DNA from: JACJYC01 sp964558465
GTDB taxonomy: Bacteria > Bacteroidota > Bacteroidia > Chitinophagales > Saprospiraceae
Assembly: GCA_964558465.1 (NCBI GenBank)
Contig: CAZLEF010000029.1
Location: 13,541-77,540, forward strand
Length of the DNA stretch: 64,000 bases
Reading direction: 5' to 3'
In this document: positions 9,024 to 18,681 of the stretch, one piece after another
How positions within the stretch are numbered: the stretch's first letter is position 1
How the letters are laid out: each line of letters opens with the position of its first letter
Translations under genes and position numbers: made by a program
Notes under the pieces: generated by a model
Told to the model about the DNA's origin: nothing
What the model saw: only the letters and a program-made list of their open reading frames with translations
Database searches by the model: none

Positions 9024-12000
9024 ATGATTTCCAAAAACCAACCCAGCATATTAGAGGTGCCGGAAATTCATGCCGGGCAGTTTGAAAACGCGAAGAATGG
9101 AATTATTAAACAAGACGTAAACTTGTTTCGCGGCAGTGTAAATTTTATTTTCCCTTTGGTTAACCTGACTGGTCGTAACGGATTAGATGTCAATATTGGG
9201 GCTCAATACGAGAGCAACACGTATTATTCCGCAATCAGGAGAAACCTGGAGGCCCCAACGGGGATCATGGGCTTGGGCTGGCAACTATCGTTTGATAAAA
9301 TTATTGCGGAATACAAAGGTGCAAACGATACTGGAACGATTCAATATAAATATGTTAAAGACGGTGGCAGTAATTTGTTGTATCGCGTCGATACCTTGTG
9401 GCAACGCGGCGTTTTGCGGTTGGATTTAGCGTCGGATTTAAATAAGCCAACCCTGACCTCCAGGCTGTTTACAGCAATACTGGGACAATCTATAACCGTA
9501 GATTCCGGAGCCGGCATTCGTGTTGTTACGCCGGGTAAACAATGGTTGCTGACCGACCCTGTCAACGAATTTAGCCTGATTATTTCTCTCGCGGGGATCG
9601 GATTAAATATTTACGACGGAGGGTTACCCTTTGAGGCTGAGAGTTTTACTTTTTCCAGAATCCGATATTATAAAGAATTTGAAAAATGGGCGATAACCGA
9701 TAAAAAGGGTATTACCCGTTTTTTTGGAGGTGTTGTCGGAGAAGACGACAACGGTTATAAAACAAGCGCCGGGAATAGTATTCAATGGGGAGTAAGATGG
9801 GGAAACTGGCAAGGCCCCAGCATAGTAACCCACGACGGGAACGGAAACAGGATTCAACAACAATGCCCTGAAAGTTGGAATATTGCAAGAACCCAGACCA
9901 TCTGGAATGACCAGGTAACCTACGAATATTCACAGGTTACCCAACTGGTTGGAGCGGATGGATTACCTTATACAAAGGCCTGCTACCTGTCAAAAATAAC
10001 GGGTGTTTTTGGCCGGACAGCCATCTTTAACTATGCGGATAAATTATATGAATCTAACGGCGCCCAAAACCCTCGGGAATACGCAGACCCAAACAAAAAC
10101 ATACCGGATAATACACCGGACGCGTATCAGTCAAAGTATGAAACACAATACCTGGATTCCATAAGTATTAACAGTATTGATAACAAGTTGTTATTTCAAT
10201 GGCAATTCGGCTATGCCTTGGAGCAATACGCCCCCATGGGCGATAACCCCGACTTATTCGGCGATTCCATAAAACGCGTTTTGACGAGCATAACCAAGGT
10301 GATGCCGGATGGCAGTATTTTGCCGCCTGAAACCTTTACCTATTACCCGTCGAGCCAGCCCAATGCAGGTGGTTTAGCGACCAGAACATACAAAGAAGGA
10401 GGGGTTACGACCTATTTCTATGAGCAGACGGAATTAACATCCTGTTCCAGAAGCCTGCAAATCAATAGTCCCAATCAAATTGAAACGCCGAGAGTATGGT
10501 TTGGCGGCGATTATGCAGTTGTGTTATGGTATGATCCCAACGGAAGATTATATATTTCAGCTTATACCTGGATTGGGCGGTGGGTGCAATGGCAACCCCA
10601 ATTATCTCCCCTTAGTACGCCGGTCAATTTAGACACCTTAAACGTAGAAACTCAAAACGATTGTTTTGTGGTCAGCTTCGGCTCCCAGAATGATGAGGAT
10701 TTCACCATCCTGCCCTATTACAAAGACGCTTCCATTTTAGGAGGCTGGTTGGAGGACCAAAATGACCCGATTAATATTTTAGCATCAGCAAATGATATTC
10801 AGGTTACCGTTGGTCAAAGCTTTTTTGCGATTAACAATATAAGTTCTAACGAGGTTACGCGATACACCTGGGCGCCATATCAAAAAAAATGGATTTCCGA
10901 TACGCTTTACCCGGGGTCGGGTACATTTGGCGAGAGTATGTATTTTTTATCCACCGCGAATAATGTACTGATTGCGCTGAATTATGATATTGAATCGGCC
11001 CCCGGTTCTAAAAATAATATACTGGAACTTTTTTATCTTGATGATTTAAATCAGTGGCAAAAAGGAGATAGCATCCAGGCTCCTGAAATAAATGTCGGAA
11101 CAGAAAATCCAGGAAGCGGATTTAACTGGACCCCGGCTCCCTGGGTTTTTGTTGCAACTTATGTAACCAGCCAGTTACAATCACCCCTTGAGTACAATCT
11201 TTCTATTTATTCCTGGTCAAACCAGGTGGGGCAATCTTACAAATTCAACCCGGTTGTCATAAAATCCTATAGTCAGGATTTGACGGCTGAGGGAACGAGT
11301 GTTGTGCCTTATATTGCTCAACTCTCAGCAAACGGAATGATTGCCAGCGGGCCTAATTTGTTGAGATTTAACGGAAAAGATTGGTTAGAGAACCAAAATC
11401 TTGGGATACAAACTTCGGTAACGGATGAAAATCTATACTGGTTTGCGCCCGGACCGGATATTGTTTTAAAAACCGAAAATACACCCGATCAGATCATATC
11501 GGCGGCGCAGGCCTTTGACCCAAATACACAATCCGACAGTTGGACTGAAGATAGCATTTCAATTTTTGATGGTTCGCCTACTGATTCAAGACTGGATCGC
11601 TACTACCCCACAGCGGGAAACGGTTACGTTTCTTTTGATAACAATTTATACCAACGAGGGAATTCAACAGATTGGCAAAACCCGTTGGAAAATCCCATTC
11701 AGCCCCAATTGCCTCCAGATGCGAATATTACCTCCCTGATCAATGCAACGCCCTGCTTCTTTGCTTATTTATCGGAACAAGACGGCGTAGCAGCCAACAC
11801 CCAACTTCTTCTCATTTTTAACGGCAGTGTACAACAAGGGCCTACTTTACTCCAAAATTTCTTCAGCCTGGTTGACAGCAACGGTCAGCTCGAAACCAGC
11901 ACAAACGGAAAAGTTCCCGCCGGCGAGCTTTCATTTGTCACCTATTTGCCCCTTTCAGCAAATTTTGAAGACGCAACTTCAATAACCTTGTACCGTTTTT

Positions 12001-15000
12001 TGGATGGCGATATGTTTAATAATTTCAATGCATATCCGGTTTATCAGGTACAGGTGAATGACGGATTCTCCACCGCAACAACCCATTATTCATTCGACCC
12101 CTCCAATGCCGCTATCGACCCCGATGGCATCATTGGGAAGTATTATTCGGTTCAGGTTTACGAAGGCGCTGATTCTTCCAAAAAAAATGGATGGAAAGAA
12201 TTTACGTTCAACAATGGAATCGGCTTACATCCGGATATCGGAAATCCTACGGCGCCCGCTGGTTTTGACGGGTTGCCCCAAAGTATCAATATTTACGATG
12301 CTTCCGGCCTGAAGGTTAAATCCATTGTTTACGAGTGGGGCATTTACGATAGTGTTCTTGAAACGCCTTATACGCCTCGTTTAACGCCTATCCGGGGAAG
12401 CTACGCCTTGCCGAAGAGTACAACCGAGATGCAGGATGGCGTCAGTTTAAAAAAGGTATATACTTTTGATCTGGCCGCCGGCGAAGAAATCATGCAGGTA
12501 ACCTCTCGCTACAATAGCGATGGAAAAATACAAAATTTAATAACCCAGAAACAACTGGCTTTCCGGATATTTAATGGTTTATGGTTTAATCATATTTTAA
12601 CGGGTTTAGCCCAAATCAAAACCCTAGTTCAAGTTCAAAATGAACCGCCGGTAGTCGCTGCCGTTAAGGCGACAACCTGGAAGAAATTTATAGGCCCATT
12701 GGTCAATCCGGGAAATAATTTGCCGGTATGGGCATCTTTTGAAACTTATCAGTGGATCGGAGGAACAACCTCAAGCGATTTTAATTTTACCTCATGGAAA
12801 AGTGGCGCCCCCCCTGTTTTTGACTATGGCAAATTTATCGGTTGGCTGTTAAAATCGGCAACCGTCCAGCGAAACAACTTCGGCAGTCCGGTACTGGTCA
12901 AAGATGCCGCAAACAGACCCCACTCTGTGTTATTTGACCAGCTTGGTCAATATCAAGTTGCAAAATTCTATGCTGCTGACATGGTTGGGCAAGAGGCGGC
13001 ATATTATGGTTTTGAATCCTATGAAAATGCGAATAGTTGGCAAATAACAGCGCCTGCGGTTATCACCGACACCAACGCCTATACCGGAAGAAGGTCCCTT
13101 TCCCTTGTAAAAGGCGGAACGCTGACGAATCAGTTCACTCCGGAAAATCAACAGAAAGATTATGTCCTGGGATGGTGGTACGCTACTGATCCGGGGTTTC
13201 AAAAAAACAACCAATCGGGCTGGCAAATTGGCCTGAGTCAGAATGGGGGCCCCATAAGCGGTCAAACTGTGATAATTCCATTCGAAGAAACCAATGGCGA
13301 ATGGCAATTCGCATATGCCAGAATAAAAATTGATTCCATCGGAGTTGGAAAACCGGTAACCATCAACGTAAAAGCGGCAAGTAACAGCGATCAGCAAATC
13401 CTCCTGGACAATGTTCGCTTCCTGCCGGATGTTTCCCATTTTTCAGCCCAGGTTTACGACCCAGGGCATAAATTATTGACGGAAAAAATTGACATGGGAA
13501 CCAAAGTGGAAAGGCTCGTTTATGACTCATTCCTACAATTAATTGGTAAGGTCGGCCCATTTCAGGCTCAGGCCAACTCCTATCGTCATACTTATTTTTC
13601 CAGGCAGGCGGCCGCTGGTTTTAATAATGCGTCTCCGAATCATAAATTGTCTTTATTTACTTTGGAAGGCGGCTATTTTGAAGCGTTCAAAGGTGGAACC
13701 GGATGGACGCAGCGATGGGCGGTTTCAAATCCGTCTACAAACTGGACCTCCGGCAATAGCGTATTGTCGCATACCAGCGATACACAAAGCGACACCATTA
13801 CTGCACAAGACCCTGGCCTGAATGCCAACTTTGGGCTTTATTTCCAACTTTCAAACCCAGTTGAAAACGCCCCGTTATTGTTCTCTGATGGATTTGGCAT
13901 TATCGTGAATGCAAATAATAAATTTATATGGGATGCAAAAAATAATAAATGGAATATTACCCTTGAAGGAAAATTGCAGCCTTTGCTTCAAGATAATTCG
14001 AACATTCCATCCAGTGTACTACTGGTTTCTACCCCGGGAACCGTTTTATTTTTTGTGAATAATCAATTGATTTTGAGTGCAAATCCCAGTAGTATAATAG
14101 CCGGCCGCCCCTCCATACAAACCGGTAAAAACAAAATTGCCTTCAGCAATCTCGCCGGTTTAAAAAAACCGAATATCCAGGTCGAATTTTTGGATGGCGC
14201 TGAAAAATTACGACAAAAACAAGGTTTATTTGGCGCCAATGCTATTGCAGGGCAATTAATTTACGACGAAACGGGCAAAAAAATCGTTGCCACAAAAAAT
14301 GCCCCGACCAGATTCGGCAGTACGGGCGCTAACCTTGCCATACTGGTTTACAACCCCAACTTGGTCGATGAATCGGCTTTTTTGGCAAATTTGGATACGA
14401 GTGGAATCATGACCGGTGATATTTCCTCCTATTACAATGGTATTAATAACCCATCAAACGACGAAAACTATCCCTATCGCCGAAACAGGCTGGAACCATC
14501 TCCCCTCGCCCGGGTAATAGAAACCGGAAGACCCGGAAAAGATTATGCAATTATTAATCCGAACGGATCCGACCCTAATAGCCGGCCAACGGTCAAATTC
14601 CTCTATTCCAACAATAGCGCCACCCCCTATAATTTACCCGCAGGGGAATATTTTACCCAAACAAAAATCGATCAAGTTGGGAATGAAGCTTGTCGCGTGA
14701 TCGACAAGTTTAATCAGGTAATTCTTAAATCCAGTAGCGTAGCGTCCAGTGTTGTCCAGGAAATATTTACAGCGGACGGAAAAACCTTAAATCATTATTT
14801 TCCCAATTATTTTGACAACAATTTACCTGGGAACAATAAATTTTTTCAATCTACACAATACAATCTTCTTAGCAAAATTATCCAGACGGATCACCCCGAT
14901 GAAGGAACTCAAAAATTCATCCAGAATTCAGGCGGCCATAAACGGTTTTATCAGGATGCAGAAGGCGCAGCCAACGGTTATTTCATTTATATTAAATACG

Positions 15001-17282
15001 ATGCGTTAAACAGAATTATTGAAAAAGGCGTATACCATGATATCTGGGATGAGCCAACGCTCCGGAATTTTGCGCAAATTCCCGACTGGCCTGCCAACGA
15101 CCCAAAACAGGTTATCCAAAACCAAATTAGTTATGTTTTACACGGAAGCACGGTCAACGGTATTGGCAAGATAGCATCCGCTACTTCTTTCAATGCCCAC
15201 TCGGGCTTCGTAGTACAGGAAACATTTACTTACGATTCTTTTGGTCATCTTGATTCCAGATCATTATTGGTGTCAAACGGTATCGCCACTGCGCTTGAAT
15301 CGACCATCAGCTACAAACACTCCTTCACCGGAAAGATAGTCCAGATTACTTATCCAAAAAATATTTTAAAGGGTATACCCGATATCTTTTACACCTACGA
15401 CCAATTTGACAGATTAATCGGCATAGGCGAAATATTCCGGCCTTTTAAGCATGCACGTTTTGTATATAACGATGCCGGAGAGCTTAGTTCTGTTACCAAA
15501 AACCAGGATAAAATTATTGACCAATACGCCTTTTTCCCGCCGGGATGGATTAAATCAATCGTTAATCCGGGCGGAAGCACGGCGTTTAGCCAGGTTGTTA
15601 CCCTGCGATTTGCCGATGGCAAAGTAAAAAGTATTCAGGAATCCATTCAAACGCAATCTGTACGGGAATCTTTGAATTACAATATGGATTTTGACGAACT
15701 GAATCAACTCAGCCATGTGCAATATAACGAAAACCCGGCCTGGACCCTTGCTGTCCAGGAATACGACTACAACGGGAATGTTTTGAACTTGATGCAAGGG
15801 ACGGAGAGCGAAGTGTATGGCTATCAACCAGGATCCAACCAGTTGACCAGCGTAAAGTCGGCAAATATATTTGATTTCCAAGGTACTTACAATAAAAATG
15901 GAGGTTTGAAAACACTTGACAACCCCAATGAATCCTATGAGTTTACTTATTTGGCTGGAAGGGGGTTAACCGCAACAGTAAACCTCAAAAAATCCAACCA
16001 GGCATTATCCTTCAGTTACGACCATCATGGAAACAGGGTTGTAAAAACATTAAGCCAGGGCGGCGGCGCGGGGCTTCAGAAATTTTACATTCAAGGAGAA
16101 AACCCCTTGCCGGTCGTAACCATTGAAAATGGAAATCCTGTAGCTTATATCTACGGCCCGAATGGTTTGATCGCCTTTTACAAGGATCGTGCTTTTTATT
16201 ATGTCACCCATGATCACCTGGGTTCCAACCGATTGGTTCAGGATCAGGCTGGCAATACCATAGCAGTCTTAAACTACCAGGCCTACGGTAAACTTGGATC
16301 AACCGGGGGTACCAATCCGTCTATTCTCAGCTATTTATACACCGGACAGGAGTTGGACCCCGAAACCGGGTTTTATAACTACCGCGCCCGGCTTTACGAT
16401 CCTGTTCTTGGCCGCTTCTGCAGCCCCGACCCCAAAAATCAAACCGCCAGCCCTTACGTCTATGTAAACAATGATCCTTTCGACCTGACAGACCCCACGG
16501 GCGAATCCTTTTTGGGCGATATGTTTTCATGGATCGGGCAGATGCTCATTGATATAACCGAAGTGGTAGCTGCGGTTGCCATTGATATAGCAACAGAAGG
16601 CGGGGGTACGCTGGTTACGGGCGGCTTACTTGGTGCAGGTATTAATGGAGCCTTCTATGATCTAGGCGCTTTGGCTGCGCATCAAAAAATGAGTTGGAAG
16701 AGTTTTGCAGCGGCGCAAACCATTGGAGCCGTGTCCGGCGCCGCTACGGCAGGATTTGGCGCATTGGGTGATGCCGCTGAAGGGGCTATCATACCGGAAG
16801 CTGAGGAAGGCGCCCAACAAGCTGTTTACAGCACAGGCCGAATACTTGGGGCAAAAGCTGTGAATGTAGGCATCCAGGCAGTTGGCGGCGCCGTTACCGG
16901 TGTCGCCGGGAAATTGATCGAAAACGGTTTTGAAGGGGCCCCGGCCGGAGAAGGCCTGGGAACGGAAGCGCTTGTGGGTTTTCTGAGCGCCGGCGTAGGA
17001 GGAACTATCGGTAAAATCGGAGACGGCATCGTCGGCCCGAATCCTACGATGAGAAAAAATATACTCAAAGCCCTCATAGGCGGAACCATAGGCGGAGCAG
17101 CCGGAGGTTTGATTGCCGCTGGAATCGAGAAAGAAAAAATAAACGGCCTTGACCTAGGGCTCGCCATCGGCATGGGGGCAATAGAAAACGTGACAGGGAT
17201 CAGAAAAGAGGAAAAGGAGGAAGAAGAATTTAACCCTATGATCGAAATGCAAATATTTGCCCAGGATCAATGGCCCTTGTAA
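9024..17282 (+). CDS. Giant RHS/YD-repeat protein
   Basis: This 2752-residue protein has an N-terminal beta-rich region ('DVNLFRGSVNFIFPLVNL', 'GLGWQLSF') like that of RHS proteins. A middle with beta-propeller-like WxxW segments follows, then a jelly-roll-like module near 1330-1480, and then YD repeats ('YTYDQFDRLIGIG', 'YDYNGNVLNLM', 'FSYDHHGNRVVK'). The RHS core lies at about 2380-2490 (DHLGSNRLV near residue 2397, GRFCSPDP near 2463, ending TDPTGE). RHS shells usually enclose a C-terminal cargo. Here the last 262 residues are alanine/glycine-rich hydrophobic stretches plus an acidic tail, and no known toxin motif was recognised. No signal peptide or type IX sorting domain is visible. It is followed by the glycine-rich genes in the same orientation. 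Confidence 0.88.
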   Translation: MISKNQPSILEVPEIHAGQFENAKNGIIKQDVNLFRGSVNFIFPLVNLTGRNGLDVNIGAQYESNTYYSAIRRNLEAPTGIMGLGWQLSFDKIIAEYKGANDTGTIQYKYVKDGGSNLLYRVDTLWQRGVLRLDLASDLNKPTLTSRLFTAILGQSITVDSGAGIRVVTPGKQWLLTDPVNEFSLIISLAGIGLNIYDGGLPFEAESFTFSRIRYYKEFEKWAITDKKGITRFFGGVVGEDDNGYKTSAGNSIQWGVRWGNWQGPSIVTHDGNGNRIQQQCPESWNIARTQTIWNDQVTYEYSQVTQLVGADGLPYTKACYLSKITGVFGRTAIFNYADKLYESNGAQNPREYADPNKNIPDNTPDAYQSKYETQYLDSISINSIDNKLLFQWQFGYALEQYAPMGDNPDLFGDSIKRVLTSITKVMPDGSILPPETFTYYPSSQPNAGGLATRTYKEGGVTTYFYEQTELTSCSRSLQINSPNQIETPRVWFGGDYAVVLWYDPNGRLYISAYTWIGRWVQWQPQLSPLSTPVNLDTLNVETQNDCFVVSFGSQNDEDFTILPYYKDASILGGWLEDQNDPINILASANDIQVTVGQSFFAINNISSNEVTRYTWAPYQKKWISDTLYPGSGTFGESMYFLSTANNVLIALNYDIESAPGSKNNILELFYLDDLNQWQKGDSIQAPEINVGTENPGSGFNWTPAPWVFVATYVTSQLQSPLEYNLSIYSWSNQVGQSYKFNPVVIKSYSQDLTAEGTSVVPYIAQLSANGMIASGPNLLRFNGKDWLENQNLGIQTSVTDENLYWFAPGPDIVLKTENTPDQIISAAQAFDPNTQSDSWTEDSISIFDGSPTDSRLDRYYPTAGNGYVSFDNNLYQRGNSTDWQNPLENPIQPQLPPDANITSLINATPCFFAYLSEQDGVAANTQLLLIFNGSVQQGPTLLQNFFSLVDSNGQLETSTNGKVPAGELSFVTYLPLSANFEDATSITLYRFLDGDMFNNFNAYPVYQVQVNDGFSTATTHYSFDPSNAAIDPDGIIGKYYSVQVYEGADSSKKNGWKEFTFNNGIGLHPDIGNPTAPAGFDGLPQSINIYDASGLKVKSIVYEWGIYDSVLETPYTPRLTPIRGSYALPKSTTEMQDGVSLKKVYTFDLAAGEEIMQVTSRYNSDGKIQNLITQKQLAFRIFNGLWFNHILTGLAQIKTLVQVQNEPPVVAAVKATTWKKFIGPLVNPGNNLPVWASFETYQWIGGTTSSDFNFTSWKSGAPPVFDYGKFIGWLLKSATVQRNNFGSPVLVKDAANRPHSVLFDQLGQYQVAKFYAADMVGQEAAYYGFESYENANSWQITAPAVITDTNAYTGRRSLSLVKGGTLTNQFTPENQQKDYVLGWWYATDPGFQKNNQSGWQIGLSQNGGPISGQTVIIPFEETNGEWQFAYARIKIDSIGVGKPVTINVKAASNSDQQILLDNVRFLPDVSHFSAQVYDPGHKLLTEKIDMGTKVERLVYDSFLQLIGKVGPFQAQANSYRHTYFSRQAAAGFNNASPNHKLSLFTLEGGYFEAFKGGTGWTQRWAVSNPSTNWTSGNSVLSHTSDTQSDTITAQDPGLNANFGLYFQLSNPVENAPLLFSDGFGIIVNANNKFIWDAKNNKWNITLEGKLQPLLQDNSNIPSSVLLVSTPGTVLFFVNNQLILSANPSSIIAGRPSIQTGKNKIAFSNLAGLKKPNIQVEFLDGAEKLRQKQGLFGANAIAGQLIYDETGKKIVATKNAPTRFGSTGANLAILVYNPNLVDESAFLANLDTSGIMTGDISSYYNGINNPSNDENYPYRRNRLEPSPLARVIETGRPGKDYAIINPNGSDPNSRPTVKFLYSNNSATPYNLPAGEYFTQTKIDQVGNEACRVIDKFNQVILKSSSVASSVVQEIFTADGKTLNHYFPNYFDNNLPGNNKFFQSTQYNLLSKIIQTDHPDEGTQKFIQNSGGHKRFYQDAEGAANGYFIYIKYDALNRIIEKGVYHDIWDEPTLRNFAQIPDWPANDPKQVIQNQISYVLHGSTVNGIGKIASATSFNAHSGFVVQETFTYDSFGHLDSRSLLVSNGIATALESTISYKHSFTGKIVQITYPKNILKGIPDIFYTYDQFDRLIGIGEIFRPFKHARFVYNDAGELSSVTKNQDKIIDQYAFFPPGWIKSIVNPGGSTAFSQVVTLRFADGKVKSIQESIQTQSVRESLNYNMDFDELNQLSHVQYNENPAWTLAVQEYDYNGNVLNLMQGTESEVYGYQPGSNQLTSVKSANIFDFQGTYNKNGGLKTLDNPNESYEFTYLAGRGLTATVNLKKSNQALSFSYDHHGNRVVKTLSQGGGAGLQKFYIQGENPLPVVTIENGNPVAYIYGPNGLIAFYKDRAFYYVTHDHLGSNRLVQDQAGNTIAVLNYQAYGKLGSTGGTNPSILSYLYTGQELDPETGFYNYRARLYDPVLGRFCSPDPKNQTASPYVYVNNDPFDLTDPTGESFLGDMFSWIGQMLIDITEVVAAVAIDIATEGGGTLVTGGLLGAGINGAFYDLGALAAHQKMSWKSFAAAQTIGAVSGAATAGFGALGDAAEGAIIPEAEEGAQQAVYSTGRILGAKAVNVGIQAVGGAVTGVAGKLIENGFEGAPAGEGLGTEALVGFLSAGVGGTIGKIGDGIVGPNPTMRKNILKALIGGTIGGAAGGLIAAGIEKEKINGLDLGLAIGMGAIENVTGIRKEEKEEEEFNPMIEMQIFAQDQWPL

Positions 17283-17325
17283 TACCCGAATCCATAAAAT
17301 ATTATTTAATTAAAACCAATTTTTC

Positions 17326-18573
17326 ATGGCTAATTCATCTAAAACACCAAAAGGAATACCCCCTTCACCAGCGTTTTTAAAAACCTTGGGAAACTTGGGG
17401 ATACTTCCAACAGAAGTCGAAAACGGAAGAGTAGTCCGACGGCCTGTCTTAATCAACACCATCGCAGAATTTAAGGAGCTTTTCGGGAACCATATTCCCG
17501 CTGCTACCCGAAGCGACTATACCGATAAGCTGCGAAAGACGAAGCCTGAGGCATTCAAAGACAACACGGAATTACACTTGCAAACCCGGTTGGCAGCCCA
17601 TGTTTATGGCGATTACCCCTTGAGCACCGGCGATAATCGACTGGGAGTTAAATATTTTCCACTAAAAATCATGATAGAAGCTGCCGTAGACCAAACGATT
17701 ACTACCCCCATCGTTTATGGCCCTTCGGGAAGCCCTGTAACCCTACTTTACGACAACCTCACCTTCACCGGCCAAGGCTCCATCACCACCCTGGGTACTA
17801 TTTTGTCTTTACAGGCTACTAATATTGTGGTGGGTAACCTCTCTGGTGGGGCGCCTTATCTGATCAATATTATAGGGGTGGATGGGGCAGACGGCGCACC
17901 AGGAACTGCGGGTACTGACTATTCTGGCCAACAAGCAGCTAATGGCCAAGATGCATCTACGCCAAGCCCGGGCATCTGCACCGGCGCTACCTCTCCAACA
18001 GATGGAGACAATGGCGCAGACGGCGGCTCTGCGACCACCGACGGAACTACAGGGCCGAATGGCCTGGCCAACCTGCAAGCCAATATCACCATTACCGATA
18101 CAATCGCAGGCTTGTTAACCCTATATTCCAGATCCGGTAATGGCGGAAATGGCGGCCCGGGCGGCGCGGGTGGCGGAGGTGAACAAGGGGGAAATGGCGG
18201 AAATGGTTGTAATACAGGCTGCGAATGCACGGATGGCGCCAACGGCGGCAACGGCGGCGTCGGCGGAAATGGTTCCAACGGTGGCAACGGCGGTAACGCC
18301 GTCGATGGCAATGATAGTTTTGTAACCGTACCTGCCGCTTATTTAAATCAAATTGCCAAGCCAGGTTACGATACTGCTACCGGTGGACTGGGCGGCGCCC
18401 CAGGCGCAGCGGGCAATAGGGGTACTGGCGGATCAGGAGGGACAACAGGTACGAAACATTGCACCGACGGTTCAAATGGCCAAAATGGCAGTTACGACGG
18501 AAGTATTGGGACGCAAGGAACCGATAGTAAAGTAAACGGCGCGCATGGAACCATCCATATCACGCCTTCATAA
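17326..18573 (+). CDS. Glycine-rich collagen-like protein A
   Basis: The 415-residue protein has a unique N-terminal part (about 1-120), a beta-strand-like stretch (about 120-190) and then a long Gly-Xaa-Xaa-like region (about 195-415) rich in GNGG, GGAGG and GADG runs. Several cysteines lie inside it (GCNTGCECTDG, KHCTDGSNG). The repeats are irregular, not a strict collagen triplet array. No signal peptide, anchor or sorting domain is visible. It starts 43 bp after the RHS gene and shares its overall plan with the next protein. A terminator-like hairpin follows it. Function unknown; a structural or adhesive partner of the RHS protein is a guess from neighbourhood only. Confidence 0.8.
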   Translation: MANSSKTPKGIPPSPAFLKTLGNLGILPTEVENGRVVRRPVLINTIAEFKELFGNHIPAATRSDYTDKLRKTKPEAFKDNTELHLQTRLAAHVYGDYPLSTGDNRLGVKYFPLKIMIEAAVDQTITTPIVYGPSGSPVTLLYDNLTFTGQGSITTLGTILSLQATNIVVGNLSGGAPYLINIIGVDGADGAPGTAGTDYSGQQAANGQDASTPSPGICTGATSPTDGDNGADGGSATTDGTTGPNGLANLQANITITDTIAGLLTLYSRSGNGGNGGPGGAGGGGEQGGNGGNGCNTGCECTDGANGGNGGVGGNGSNGGNGGNAVDGNDSFVTVPAAYLNQIAKPGYDTATGGLGGAPGAAGNRGTGGSGGTTGTKHCTDGSNGQNGSYDGSIGTQGTDSKVNGAHGTIHITPS

Positions 18574-18600
18574 ACCTTTCCCTGATTTAGGATGACAATT

Positions 18601-18652
18601 GGTAGGGTTCCCGGTATTTCAAACTTCCGTCCGAACCCTACCTGGTTTTTTC
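18601..18652 (+). terminator. Terminator or attenuator hairpin
   Basis: A perfect 10-bp inverted repeat (GGTAGGGTTC at 18601-18610, GAACCCTACC at 18633-18642) is followed by TGGTTTTTTC, which fits an intrinsic terminator with a 22-base loop. It lies between the two glycine-rich genes, so it may reduce expression of the downstream pair rather than end the unit. Confidence 0.65.
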
Positions 18653-18681
18653 TTTATTCACTCCCTTTTTAATAACTCATT

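Noticed and set aside
9024..17282. Tc-toxin TcB/TcC assignment for the RHS protein
   Set aside because: The RHS core is present, but no SpvB domain, no TcA partner and no typical TcC hypervariable toxin were recognised.
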